A stretch of DNA of 64,000 bases from Tupaia tana. Lineage: Eukaryota > Chordata > Mammalia > Scandentia > Tupaiidae. Positions within the stretch are counted from its first letter, which is position 1, and each line of letters starts with the position of its first letter. Location of the stretch: the NCBI GenBank assembly GCA_026018925.1, contig JAKSZU010000016.1, positions 33,165,377 to 33,229,376 on the forward strand, given 5' to 3'. The translations under genes and the position numbers were made by a program. This document shows positions 22,784-34,785 of the stretch, in pieces. Under the pieces are notes generated by a model. It had not been told where the DNA came from, did no database searches, and worked only from the letters and a program-made list of their open reading frames with translations.

Positions 22784-24039
22784 TGTAGGTCAAGAAAACA
22801 GAGCTAGGTCTTGTATTGCTAGAGAGGGAGTATTCCTGCCCCAGGCTGATGTTGGAGCTATTGCTTATCCAGTCACTGAGCCAATGGTCAGTGAGGTTCA
22901 CTTTTTAGTGGTTAAGCTTTGCCTTGTTTCTCCTGCTTCCCAAACCAATTCCATCAGAGGTTTCAATTGTGATAATTCTTTTCAGCTTTGTTTTATCATT
23001 GGAGAAGTTCTACCTCAGTCCTGGGTTTGCTTGGAGCCTGGTTCCTGCCCTGTCTCTTGTGAAGCACTTTACCCTACAAGAACTGAACTTCCAATGACAA
23101 CTGTTTGGGTCTTGCTCCAGAGCACAGCAAGCCTTTGGGTTCAACCCTACTCACCACATTGTGTCTGTACCCTTTCTTGCCCTGGAAACATTTACTTTGT
23201 TTTTGAGATCAGTCATGTCTTATTCATTGTATTTTATCTGTCACTCTTCTGTGTTTAGAACACAGGGTACATAGCCAAGTTTAAGCTCACAGAGCCATCT
23301 TGACTAAAATGTCTCTCTGATTTACCTTTTAAAAGTCTTCTACGCAGCAAGTGATATTAAAACATGTTAGGAGAGTGAAGCTACGTTTTGCATTATTCAG
23401 GCTATTTATAAATGAGAGTTTTAGCTCATGTGAAAATTCATATTGGCATGGGGTTCTTTTAAGTTACAATTCCCAAATGCTCAACTAGTTGACATTTCTA
23501 AATGTCTCTTCTGCATAGTTTAACTCAAGAAAACCTCAGTTTTTTTGCAAATGATTTGAAAAAAACGCTTTGCACATTATCCCCTTTGACTTATTGCCAT
23601 AAATCCCTGTCACTGAGAGATGTGAGGTTAGAGTGATAAAATGTGAAAATGGGCGTGTTTTGTTCTATGCCATAGACTAATAATGTTTATACCCACCAAA
23701 ATCTGAGCAAATTGGTCTATTCACTATCCTCTGTTGGCATGAATGATTAAAAAATGACTCTGTATAAGTGCAGATGTTTATGGCATGTGCCACTTATCAA
23801 CTTAAAATAGGGCACCTTTAATATGAAAAGGGGCTGGTTATGCTTAGATCAGTTCATATAGTCCCAACAGTCCCATATAGCCCATTCAAATGAACTAAAA
23901 TGAAAACATATTACCAAACATTTAGGTATATGTGGAACTAACTCATAATAGACCAGAAAACATTAATTTACACAACAAAAGTGTTTATACCTACTAAGTG
24001 AGATGTCTTGTATTGAGTACACTAGAAAAAATAAATATC
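22784..24039. other. Unassigned intergenic sequence
   Basis: Contains a 168-codon plus-strand frame (22752-23258) that begins inside the neighbouring SINE and shows no domain, so it is not called a gene. The rest is AT-rich with no recognised repeat. Confidence 0.35.
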
Positions 24040-24313
24040 AGGGCCAGCAGATGGCATGGTGGTTGAGGTACTGGATTCCCACAAGGCTGATCATGGTTCA
24101 AGTACCAGACCAGACAACTTGAAAATAATGCTGGATGCATATGCATATGTGCCCAAGATCCTGAGAGGAGAATGGAGAATAAGGGATTGTAACATGGTCA
24201 TCCTCCCCAGGGGGTGATTTCTCACCTTTTCTCTCTTTGTTGCTCTCTATCTCTATCTCTCTCTGACAAGTGCACATAATCTATAACAAAAGCCAAAAAA
24301 ATAAATAAAAAGA
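24040..24313 (+). mobile_element. tRNA-derived SINE, group 2
   Basis: Head gggccagcagatggcatggt, body cccaagatcctgagaggag, tail ctataacaaaagccaaaaaa with TAAATAAA. Diverged. Confidence 0.88.
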
Positions 24314-24456
24314 AAAACAAATGTCATGTAAGTAGTTCTCAAAAGGGCAAAGACACCAGGAAGAGAGTTAAAACATGCACAGAAATAGCTGGCAAGGGAA
24401 ATAGAGGCTTATATGTGTGCAATGCAGGTTCAGTTGTAGTTAAAGAAGAGAAATAT

Positions 24457-24708
24457 GGGCTATCCCCCTGGCTTAGTGGTTAAGGGAGCTGGATTGCACA
24501 TGATTCAAATCTCAGCCACAGCAGCTTCATAACATGATGGGAATACATGAATGCATTCCCCAAATCCTAACAGGATAGAAAAATAGAAGAGAAGGGATTT
24601 CAGCATGACCATGCCCCATTGGAGGTGCTTTCTTCCACTCTTCTCTCTTTCTCTCATTTATTCTCTGGTGAGTATCTTCTGGCAACTAAAAAACTAAATA
24701 AGTAAAAA
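24457..24708 (+). mobile_element. Diverged ancestral tRNA-derived SINE
   Basis: gggctatccccctggcttagtggttaag head, weak box, ccccaaatcctaacaggat, tail cttctggcaactaaaaaac. Related to copies at 48282 and 61444 and older than groups 1-2. Confidence 0.75.
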
Positions 24709-25019
24709 GAAAAAAGTAATGTCTAGGTTTCTTTCCATATCCCTAAACTAAGTCCCAATCTTTGTTATTGGCCTTAAAGCTGCAACTGAAAATTCAAATG
24801 ACTCTAAAATTCAGCCAGAAAATATAACTGAATGTGGTGAATTGGTGAAGATAATGTGAAACTGAGAGGAAACATGTGCCGGAGAAAGAGGTTGTCCTCC
24901 ACCCAGCTCTCAGTATTTATTATCTTACCTTCTGATTTTCCAACAGAAAATAGAAATCCAGATTTTTACGTGAAATCTCCACATTGTTGAATTCAGACAA
25001 GAAATTCAAACATTTTAAA

Positions 25020-26195
25020 AATGATACCACTGTTTGCTGATGACATGATCTTATGCATAGAAAACTAAAGATTTCCTTGAATAACTGTTATAAGTAATAA
25101 GTGAATACAGTATAGTTGCAGGATACAAAATCAGTACATGGAAATCAGAAGCATTTTCATACACTAACAAAAAAACTATACAAAAATAAAAAAGAAATCA
25201 AGAGAAGAATCCCATTTATAATAGTTAGAAAAAATGAAATAAAATTCTTTGTAACAAATTTAACCAAGGAGATGAAAAACCTCTACACTATAGAAAACAA
25301 TAAAATGCTGATGAAAAAAATGAAGATAACAAACACAAACAATGGAATGATATCCCATGTTCATGGATTGGAAGAATAAATATTTAAAAAAATTAAAACT
25401 ACATAAAGAGATCTACAGATCCAATGCAATCTCTATTAAAATCTCAATGTCATTTTTCATAGAAATAGAATTTTTTAAAAATTTATATAGAATGACAAAA
25501 AAAATTCAAATAGCCAAGAGATCATGAGCAAAGACAACAAAGCTAGAAGCATCACACTATCAGATTCTTTTTTTTTCTTTTTTTGAGAGGTTTTTGGCAT
25601 AGGACAGGTGAGCTTGCCAGAAAGACAGAGAGAAATAGAGAGAGTTAAATCGAGAAATCACTCTCCAGTGGGGATGGCCACACTGCAATCCCTTCTGCTC
25701 CATTCTCCTCTCAGAATCTTGGGCACACATGCACACATGCCCAGCGTGACTTTAAGCCACCGGGTGTGGGTCTCAAATCGTGGTCAACTACATGGGAGTC
25801 CAGTGACATAGTCATTATGCCAGCTGCTGGTCCCTCACTACCTGATTTTATACTTACTACAAAGCCATAGTAATTAAAACAACATGGTATTACCCTTACT
25901 CTAAAATAGACAGATAAACTGATGAGGAAAAAATAACCCAGAAATGAACTCACATGTATGTATGGTTAATTAATTTTCAACAAAGTGCCAAGAAAACACC
26001 ATGGGAAAAAGACAATCTTTTCAATGAAGGTGCTGGGAAAACAAATTATCCATAGGCTGAAGAATGAAATTGGACCTACAAATCAAACAACACACAAAAA
26101 CAAATTCAAAATGAATTAAAGCCTTAAACATAAGAACAGAAATTGTCAAAGTACTAGAAAAGAAAGGGGGGAAAACACATAACATTAGTCTGGGA
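25020..26195 (+). pseudogene. L1M ORF2 fragment (reverse transcriptase region), sense
   Basis: Plus-strand L1 text with the RT active-site motif FADD at 25033-25044, then caggatacaaaatcagtaca, gatatcccatgttcatgga, gatccaatgcaatctctatt and, after a SINE at 25568-25834, aaagccatagtaattaaaac and caaagtgccaagaaaacacc. In-frame stops and indels make it dead. Confidence 0.88.
25568..25834 (-). mobile_element. tRNA-derived SINE, group 1/2, nested in L1M
   Basis: Antisense: T-rich tail, ttttggcataggacaggtga, body ggatggccacactgcaatcc, head ccagctgctggtccc. L1 ORF2 text resumes after it (tcactacctgattttatac). Confidence 0.9.
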
Positions 26196-26371
26196 AATTT
26201 TTTTTTTTATTTGACTTTAGAGATCCTCTCTTTGGGTCAAATCCTTGGGGGATCCAGGAATAAACTCTAAGGCCCTAGTGGTTGGCCTAATTGTTACATA
26301 AATTGTTTGTACTCCTGTCTCTTAAGTGTTTTCCTTATCATTTTTTTTTCCCTAAAAATAAGATAGCCTGC

Positions 26372-26631
26372 GGGACCTGCAGTTGGCGTAATGACTATGT
26401 CGCTGGACTCCCATGTAGTAGACTGTGGTTTGAGTCCCAGACCCGGTGGCTTAAAATCACACCAGGCGTGTGTGCGTATGTGCCCAAGATCACAAGAGGA
26501 GAAAGGAGGAGAAGGAATTGTGGTGTAGCCATCCCCCCTGGGGGGTGATTTCTCACTTTCTGTTTCTCTGGTGAGCGCATGCACCCTATAGCAAAAACCT
26601 CTCCAAAAAAAAAAAAAAAAAGAAAAAAAAA
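26372..26631 (+). mobile_element. tRNA-derived SINE, group 1
   Basis: Head gggacctgcagttggcgtaa, box ggtttgagtccc, tail ccctatagcaaaaacctctcc followed by an A run of 18 and agaaaaaaaaa. Confidence 0.92.
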
Positions 26632-26959
26632 GGTCGCTTGTACCATCTGCTAATATGTTGCAAAAACATGACATTTTGGTTGTTCTATGTTAAAATAGAA
26701 TATAATTTAGTTCTGAACTGTTTCTATTTTCACAAAGCATGCATTTTTTTCAAGGCAAAAGGACAAGAAAATAGCCTTTTAATACATTCTCTTATAACGT
26801 ATGGGGGACACCAGTCACTAAGTATGTTAGTCACTATGGCACTTGGCAGTGCTGTACTAATGCCATAAATAAGAATCCTTTTCGTGAAACAACTACACAC
26901 TTCAGACAGTCTAGTGGGGTTGGCATGGGACATGGGGGCAGGTATTGCAGAGAAGTGAG

Positions 26960-27125
26960 TAAAAGTAGGCTCTCTGGAGTCAGGCAGATTGGATTTGATC
27001 CTTGTTCTGTACTTTTGGCAAACAGTTTAACATCTGTGTGACCTTGCTTCAGTATCTATAAGTTAAAAAAAAAATAGCATCTAGTTTTGTAAAGATTAAA
27101 TGAGATAATCTACTTTAAAACTGTA
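26960..27125 (+). repeat. MIR fragment
   Basis: Core text ctctggagtcaggcagattgg, catctgtgtgaccttgcttcagt and aaagattaaatgagataat matches MIR order. Confidence 0.7.
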
Positions 27126-27128
27126 TCC

Positions 27129-27470
27129 TCAGCTACGCACAATTATAGACAGTAATACAGATGTACATGTATGTTCCAGGAGCGCTATTTGTAATAACCC
27201 CATAAACCAAATACCTATCATTAGGAGAACAGATAAATCAATTGTGGCATATTTCTGCAATAAGATACCATGAAACAATGAAAATGAACGATTGACAGCT
27301 GCAGGCAAAAGCATGAGTGAATATTTAAAGAACAGTACTGAGTGAAAGAAGCCACACATAGCAAAATACTGTTTTATGATTCTGTTTCCATAAAGCTCAA
27401 TAACAGGAAAAATCATGAAATTTAACCACACATTTTTGTGAGTGCATAATTAAGGGCAAGCCTATCAAGA
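27129..27470 (+). mobile_element. Old L1M ORF2 3' end, sense
   Basis: gcgctatttgtaataacccc, accaaatacctatcattagg, agaacagataaatcaattgtgg are diverged versions of the L1 ORF2 C-terminal coding text. Confidence 0.78.
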
Positions 27471-28518
27471 TGAATGAAGGAATCAATACCATAAAAATAA
27501 TTTATTACGATGAGAAGGTGTAGAAGTTACTGAAGAAGAATAATAAAGTTACCAGGAGATCTTCAGGGAATTTCTCAGCATTTTGGATGGAATTGAACTA
27601 AGGAGTTAGCATTCCCCAGAGAAAACAAGGAGCTTCCAGGCCAAGGCAATAGAAAGCCTTTTAAGGTGCAGAGAAGTTTAAGGACTTGGAAAAATTAAAG
27701 TGGAACAGCTAAGGGATGCAGACAGATTCGATAACTGCCTGAGGTGTAGGGTATGTCTTCAAGAAGTGAGGTCAGCTTGTGGAAGGCAAATCAGGGCCTC
27801 ATGTTCCTGAAATGCTTTGCTTTTTCCTAGGAGCATTTCTTCATCCCTGGAGGCTTATGCTCAGGCTTTTTTAGGTGACCTAAGACCCTTGACTCCTTTA
27901 GCTTCACTTCTAAGCCTGGTTCTTCTGCGGTCCCTAGTGAATACTTAATGTTTGTAAAGATGCTTCCCCACTCTGGAAGGTAGAAACTTGAAAAAATCCA
28001 CACACACTTGCAGCTTGGAACCAAAGAATTGAGGAAATTCTCTGCTGATTTCTGGCCTTCTTTCTCTACATAATTTCTACCCATTAGTTACTCTTCTCCA
28101 CAAAGGCTTGACTTCTAGGTCTCTCTTGAATGCTGATGCCTGAATTTTAAATTTAGTGAGATCATTGGACTCTGTTTGAGCTCCTGTTCTGAAAGGACTG
28201 AGCATCCCAGTTTGCCTGAGACTCAGAGGTATTCCTGTGCACAGGACTTTCAAGTGTCTCCAAAGCCTGGGTGACTGTAAGAATCACCTCATTTGTGCAC
28301 TGTGATCCTTGGCTTAGAAAATAATTGTTTCCTAGATTTCATTCTGATTGTTTACAAAGGGAGGTCAATTCCATGCCCTTTTACTCCCTCATAGCTGGAA
28401 GCAGAAGTAAATATATATTTTTAATCATTATGAATCTATTTTTTTTTTCATTATCACACATGTTGTGAGGATTAGGAGATAATATGTGCAGATGTTTTAA
28501 AATAACAAGATGTTTTAT
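27471..28518. other. Unassigned intergenic sequence
   Basis: One kilobase without SINEs. No coding frame longer than about 85 codons and no recognised domain. Confidence 0.35.
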
Positions 28519-28626
28519 AAGTGTTTACATTTTTATTTACCTGAACTATTACATTCATTTATAACAGCTTACAAGTGTTTACATTTTTATTTACCTGAAC
28601 TATTTCATACACTTATAACAGCTTTA
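28519..28626. repeat. Two-copy tandem duplication, 54-bp unit
   Basis: aagtgtttacatttttattt begins at 28519 and again at 28573. The units differ at only a few positions (attacattcattt / atttcatacactt), so the duplication is fairly recent. Confidence 0.9.
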
Positions 28627-28950
28627 CTTATAGATATTAAGCCACAATAAATTCAAGATGAATGGAAGTTTGGAATATTCAAATGATTAAAGTGCACCAA
28701 AACAGGAAGAAATTTTCCTAAGAGGCAGTTTTCACTTACATAATACACAGGAACATAAATAAAACAAGTGTGAGTTGGAAAGGCAAATAAAAAAGTTTAA
28801 AAGTTAGAAAAGTATTTGCACTATTACATTACAAGGGTAACATTATTACTAAACAAATCATTCTTTAAAAAAATGCATTAGAAATACAGACACCCAAAAA
28901 AGAAAAAAAATAATAAAGAATATGGTCCAATCTCTGAAATTGGAAAATAT
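28627..28950 (+). repeat. Possible old L1M fragment, sense
   Basis: aataaattcaagatgaatgg, gattaaagtgcaccaaaac and aaaaagtttaaaagttagaaa are reminiscent of L1 ORF2 text. Weak. Confidence 0.35.
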
Positions 28951-30399
28951 TTGTGACTATTCTTATTTTGTGGCAAAATGGTTATTTGCATAAATTCAAT
29001 AATATCTGTTGCCTTGTATCAGAAATTGGAAATACTGCTTATGGCCAGGGCATTGACTGGAATATGATATCTGAAGATATGACCAGAAAGCTACAGAACT
29101 AAGGTAGATCTCAATAAGCAGTTCTGCCTGGCAGGTAAGTAAAGAATGTCACCTCCAGAAAGGCTCCCCCAACCTTTCAAGAATAGATATTTAAAGGCAC
29201 AGTCAGATGGTGAATTCCTGACTTGGCTCAGTAGTCTTGGGAGGCTTTTTAAAGAGTCTAATCTGAAGTTCCTTATAAAAAGTTCCAGCAAAGTCAACCA
29301 AATCAATTAGTATCCTTATGGGGCTTTATGCAAATAACAGATCAAATTGAGACTAAATTTATTTTTTTGCAAATAAGTTAGTTTTGGCCTCTCTTTGGTA
29401 AAAGGGGGAATGGAAAGAGAAAAAAATGTTTCAGAAGAAAATTATAGTACGTTTGTTACTAGATTTTAGCTTTGTCCATATCTGTTTTTTGAGTTTTTAA
29501 TATCTACCTAGTGTTTGAACAGAATCCTAACCTTTTTCCTGGTTTTAAATCCAAAGCAAATTTTTCTTAACATTTTAAAATTTTGATTTACTAGAGCTAA
29601 AACTGCTTTACTTGAAATTAAAAAAAAAATTAAAAACAACAAAATACCTACTTTATGACCACAGTAAGCTATATAGCTTCAGCTAGGTGCTACTTTATTA
29701 TAGTATATTCATTCTACTCCCTGAGTTTTATGCCTAAAGTCAGGACATGTGTTCACAGATATGTTTACATCAGTTGCACTTGATCTTGAAAATATTTAGG
29801 CTAATTAAGATCTTTTGTGAATCAATAAAACGTGCAAAAACGTTTGCAGATCTATAATTTAGAGCAACAGTTGCCTAAATTATAAGATCTTAGTCATTTA
29901 CATCCCTGTATCCTTGTTTTTTTATTGTAAATTAATGATTTATAGTTCTTCAAATTTATATAATATAAAACAATACTATAATTTATGAAGGCATTGTGAA
30001 ATCATTAAATCAATCTAGACATATATTTCACCTTGAGTAATAACTTTTTCTTTGTTGTGAGAATATTTGAAAACTTTCTTGGCAATTTTGAAATGTGTAA
30101 TGCTTTTGAAATAGAACTCAAAAAAGAAATATATCTGTCTAAAATAAAATAAAATACATATAAAAAAATATGGCCCAAAATCCAAAGGAGAAATATAAAT
30201 AGCAAACTTATGAAATCTAAAGTATTTTTAATGTTCAAGAAGTATGAATTAGAGAATTAGAAAACTATGATTTCTGTTCTGTTTGGTGACAATTCAATCA
30301 TTGCCAATGAGACTGTAAAGAAGATTCACATTCCATGTGCTCTGTTGACGAGATTCTCGAGACAACCTGTTGGGAAATGTTACAATTATCCATACACAT
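28951..30399. other. Unassigned AT-rich sequence
   Basis: 1.4 kb with no SINE, no supported gene and long A/T runs. It may hide highly diverged L1M or conserved non-coding DNA. Confidence 0.35.
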
Positions 30400-30650
30400 T
30401 TTGCTTATTTAAAGTTATTATTTAAAAATTCATCCTAAGGATATTTAAAAAATAGAAGAAAATATTACTTATAATGATTTACTATACCTATACACATTAA
30501 TCCAAAATAAGTTCAAGAAGAATTGAAGATTTGAATGTTAAGATAATTAAAGTGCATGTGTAAAATTGTTCACTGAGACATTGTTGACAATAGACAAAAA
30601 TTTTTTTTTTTTTTTGGAGAGGTTTTCGCTATAGGGCGCATGCGCTCGCC

Positions 30651-30685
<35 letters not shown>

Positions 30686-31180
30686 CATAAAGCAAGAAAT
30701 CACCTCCCAGGGGGGATGGCCACGCCGCAATCCCTTCTCCTCCATTCTCCTCTCGGGATCTTGGGCACGCACGCACACGCGCCCGGCGTGAGTTTTAAGC
30801 CACCGGGTCCGGGATGCGAACCGCGGTGACTACGTGGGAGTCCAGCGACATAGCCATTACACTAACTGCTGGTTCCCGAGTAGACAAAATTTGAAACAAC
30901 TTATTTATCTATTTTATAGAGTTGCTTAAATAAATTACAGTGTAACTATTACATTAAAATATTGGGCAACTACTAAAAAGTAAAAAAAAACATTTTTTTT
31001 TCTATACTGAGAGTAGGCTATCCCTGTAAAATACCATGTGCAAAGAGTAGGCTATCAACTGAGATTGTGATATGATCTCTTTTATGTAAGAAATAAATTC
31101 ACATGCACATATATAACCTACATTTTTAAAAACCCTCCAAAACAGATAATAAATTGCCATAGGTAATTTGATTTGGGGAT
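30400..31180 (+). mobile_element. Old L1M 3' end, sense, split by a SINE
   Basis: Left: ccaaaataagttcaagaaga and gacattgttgacaatagac. After the SINE: aatttgaaacaacttattta, taaataaattacagtgtaac, gggcaactactaaaaagtaa. This matches the L1 ORF2 end on both sides of 30600-30880. Confidence 0.72.
30600..30880 (-). mobile_element. tRNA-derived SINE, group 1 (young), nested in L1M
   Basis: Antisense: T15 tail, ttcgctatagggcgcatgcg, CpG-rich body, head ctaactgctggttccc. The duplication tagacaaaa lies at 30591-30599 and 30881-30889. Confidence 0.93.
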
Positions 31181-31649
31181 TACAAAATTAAGATGATTGT
31201 TTATTGTCTGAATAGATGCCAATTATATTTCTGTTCCTAAAAGATACTAAAAGAGCTTGTCAATCCTTACTCATACACACAAATACCCTAATGTACTTAA
31301 TGTCAGGGACTAGTACTAAGCCAAAAAGATATTATTGAACCATCAGGAGTGAGTCATCCATTTTAGAATCATTGATCTCATTATAATTTAGTAATTGATT
31401 ACCTGGTCTTTTTTCTTCATCCTTGTATTACGTTGTCTCTCCACAAAAGCTATACAAGAAGGCCTTTGAGAGCTGGTTCTCAATGTCATTAAATCTTTAT
31501 TCAGTTCACAGTCCTAAATTACAGAAATTCATGTTCCATCATGTGGTTCCATCAGTGGTTCTCATTCCTATTTCACAGAAGAAGCAACTGAGGTCTGAAC
31601 AAGTTGAATGACTTGCTGAGCTCCCACAGCTGGGTCCCATCCTCAGCAG

Positions 31650-31706
<57 letters not shown>

Positions 31707-31974
31707 CAATAGTCATTAACTCTGAAACTGGAAAGGATACAGTCAAAAGGTTAAAAAGCATTAAAAAAAAAAAAGGGAGAAAAAATGCAGAAGGAAAGAT
31801 CAGATTAAATTATTTCTTCCCAGGAATTCAGGGATTTTGTTTGACTAGAAGCGATGGGGAGTATGCTTCTCTTCTCACCTCCTCTGCCACTGAGGGCAGC
31901 TGTCTCTACTGTGCCTCCTGTTCCTCTGATTGTCCTGTAGTGTTAACTCAATAACAAGTACGTCAACACTGAAT
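31181..31974. other. Intergenic stretch with a MIR-like piece and TA microsatellite
   Basis: A MIR-like segment at about 31540-31640 (tttcacagaagaagcaactgagg, gacttgctgagctcccacag) precedes the (TA)n. Otherwise unassigned. Confidence 0.5.
31651..31702. repeat. (TA)n microsatellite
   Basis: About 26 uninterrupted TA units between ctcagcagc and aaaatcaat. Confidence 0.95.
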
Positions 31975-32195
31975 GTTTTTCTTTTTATTTGTTTATTTCA
32001 TGATACAGAAAGAGAGAGAGAAGCACTCTGAACAGATTCCCATGCTACACCCCTTCCTCCAGCCTTTCCTGCTAGTCAGGATCATAGCACATGCATCCAG
32101 CATACAGGTCAACTCAGGAACGGAACCCACAGTATTCCAGGTGGATTCTGCATTACTTGAGCAACATGTTACTACTATACTATAGAGCCAACTCC
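31975..32195 (-). mobile_element. tRNA-like SINE, group 4
   Basis: Antisense: ctttttatttgtttatttcatg, gattcccatgctacacccctt, aacggaacccacagtattcc, head side ctactatactatagagccaactcc. Confidence 0.68.
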
Positions 32196-32849
32196 ACTCT
32201 GAGTATTTCATCTGGAATCTGTTGTCATTTGGAATGTCAACTTCGATGCCAGGCTAGAGGTCTCACCCTCAATGCAAGCCATGCAAATCCTATTAGCCAC
32301 ACTAACCACATTTGAGCAAGCGAGTCCTAATACACCCCTTGGAACATGACACACTTTCATGTAATTTAGTATTTGATGAGAAACAATTGCAGGAAACAAA
32401 ATAATCCTTTTATGGAGACAGGTCCTTATGAAAAAAGCAGGAGCAAATACTTTAGTCCACACTCTGGTAGCTGGATCATTTCAGAGGAGATGATGTGTGT
32501 TTGTGGTTAGAAAAGAACCTTCACATGTTGTCAGACCTGCATAAAGAAAGAAGAAACAAATGACCCTAGCTGGTAACTCAGATGAGAAATATGAATTGCA
32601 GTTAAATCCAATCCCAAGAGCAAAGTGTGACAACTCCAGGTCATCATTTCAAACCAGTATTCCCCAAGACATGTTGACGGTGATTGTGCTCTAACTCCAG
32701 AGAAGTGGAATAAAAATGTGTACTAATAAAATAGCTAAAAATTCACCAAGTATTTACTTGTGCCAGGCATTACCCATTCTCATCTTTATTTAGATAATCG
32801 GCCCTGTCAGAATTGCATATCTTCCTTGCCTGCTTTGCTTTCCATTTTT
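32196..32849. other. Unassigned intergenic sequence
   Basis: No gene or clear repeat recognised. Confidence 0.35.
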
Positions 32850-33010
32850 TTCTTCTTAACTCATCACTCTATAACATAAATTGTATTTATTTATCTTATT
32901 CATTTTCTGTCTCCCACAATACAGTGTAAGCTTGACCAGGGCAGGTAATTTTGTGTCCTTTTTCACTTCTGCTTTCTGATTAGCCTGAAGTAGGTGCTAA
33001 ATGAATGGAA
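32850..33010 (+). repeat. L2 3'-end fragment
   Basis: tgtctcccacaatacagtgtaa, gcttgaccagggcaggtaat and gaagtaggtgctaaatgaatg follow the L2 3' UTR order. Confidence 0.68.
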
Positions 33011-33011
33011 T

Positions 33012-33140
33012 TCCGTGCATTATCTTTTTGAATGATCACAACAATTCTCTCAAGTAGGTGCTGTTTTCTTCTATTTACAATGGAAGGAAATGAAGTTCAG
33101 GAAAGCAACTTGATCATCATCTGAAAGACTAAGGGTCAGT
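33012..33140 (+). repeat. MIR fragment
   Basis: gatcacaacaattctctcaag, taggtgctgttttcttctatt, gaaatgaagttcaggaaagc match the MIR second half. Confidence 0.65.
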
Positions 33141-33909
33141 CAGTCAGGAATGAGTCCAGAGTCTCTCTAAGTCCTTCTGCTTTATTATTGGTCTCCAGGC
33201 TGAACTGCAAACACGTGAAATCTTCAGAAGCTCTCCAACGTAGTCCTTTTGTCTAAATCATCTCTATTTCTTGGTGCACTTGGGCACTTGTCCCACAGTG
33301 CCTGACACCTGGTTGGCTCTCTGGATGTGCTAATCAAATTGAATGGCATTAATAATACTGACGAAGAAAGCGTTATTTTTTTTCACAGCCTGTGCCATCA
33401 AAAAATGTCTTCGCCGTGTGTGTCTCAGTTTTGAACCTTGCATCTCCTCCTATTTTTATACTGCATGAATTGTTCTGGATCTTCCACAGAAAACGACAAG
33501 AAGTAAATTAATGAACAAGGGTGATGAAATCTGACATTAGACTTTGAATCAGAGGAATTAATATTACTTCTCATTTTATAGATTCGGAACCTGAGGCTTG
33601 GAGAGAGAAAAATCACACAAAGGTAAGCTCTGAAACTAGAACACAGTTTGTTCATGTCTAGTCCAGCGTAGTTTTCACTAAAACATAGGGTCCTATTTTC
33701 ATTTTTACAAAGATCAAACTGATCATATGTTTTTTTAAAGTTTTAATTTCATTCACATCAGCATCTGACATACTTTAATATGCTTAACTTTTTCACATAT
33801 GTTTGAATTTCCCACATTTTATAACTGGCATCTTAATCCTGTGGCTCAGAACTAAGGTATTAGTACTTAGAGTTCAAACAACAGTAATACCATCATCCAC
33901 ATTATCCTT
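33141..33909. other. Intergenic sequence with a weak MIR-like piece
   Basis: A MIR-like ttctcattttatagattcgg and acctgaggcttggagagag occur at 33570-33610. Nothing else recognised. Confidence 0.4.
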
Positions 33910-34174
33910 AAGAACAGCAGTTAGCGTAATGGCTATGTCGCTGGACTCCCACATAGACGACCGTGGTTCGCGTCCCAGATCCGGTGGCTTAAAACTCACG
34001 CCGGGCGTGTGTGCGTGCATGCCCAAGATCCTGAGAGGAGAATGGAGGAGAAGGGATTGCAGCGTGGCCATCCCCCCTGGGGGGTGATTTCTGGCTTTCT
34101 GTCTCTCTGTCTCTCTGTCTGTCTGGCGAGCGCACACACCCTATAGCGAAAACCTCTCCAAAAAAAAAAAAAAA
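33910..34174 (+). mobile_element. tRNA-derived SINE, group 1 (young)
   Basis: Perfect A box tTAGCGTAATGG, box ggttcgcgtccc, body with CpGs, tail ccctatagcgaaaacctctcc plus A14. The first few head bases are missing or fused with the target duplication. Confidence 0.92.
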
Positions 34175-34584
34175 GGAACAGCTATTGAGCATTCAATATG
34201 TGTCAGGTTCTGTGCTGACTTCCTGTTGGGTCAAAGGGTGATGGATATACACCACTAGCACACTGTGGTGCAAATATAAGATAGAGTTTATGGGGACAGG
34301 TAACTTGCAAGCAAAAAAGAATTAAAATTCACACCATCTCCAACTTCTCCTTCCCTCACTGGTTAGACCAGTCATAAGTGGACTAGGTACTCTGTCCCAT
34401 GTTTAAAATGCTGGGGATCAGAACATATGTATGACTATGTAATAATGGAAGCCTTCTCCTTGGGGACATGGCCTTTTAAGAAAGGAGAGTCTCTGCAACT
34501 GAGCTAACTCAGACCCTGGAGCCAGCTTTCTGCCTTATAATCTACATAAGCTTTTGGATGTCCTGATTTTTCAACTCATATCGT

Positions 34585-34785
34585 TGCATTATAGGAACTA
34601 TCTCACTTAATCCTCCAATACCCTTCTGAAGTATTCATTATTATAATTTCTATGTTACAGGTAACTAATCTGAGAAATAGAGCAGTTAAATAGCTAGCTT
34701 ATGGTCATTGACTAGTAACTGACATATCAGGGACCTGAGCCTAGCCCCGTAGTTCATGCACTTGACCTCTGCAATGTATTGCCTC
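34585..34785 (+). repeat. MIR fragment
   Basis: ctcacttaatcctccaatac, attataatttctatgttacagg, tagctagcttatggtcattg, gggacctgagcctagcccc: MIR order preserved over 200 bp. Confidence 0.75.

Noticed and set aside
22752-23258. 168-codon plus-strand frame
   Set aside because: It begins in a SINE and has no signal, domain or conserved motif that I recognise.
31604-31954. 116-codon frame with an IYIYIY run
   Set aside because: The run is the (TA)n microsatellite read as codons.
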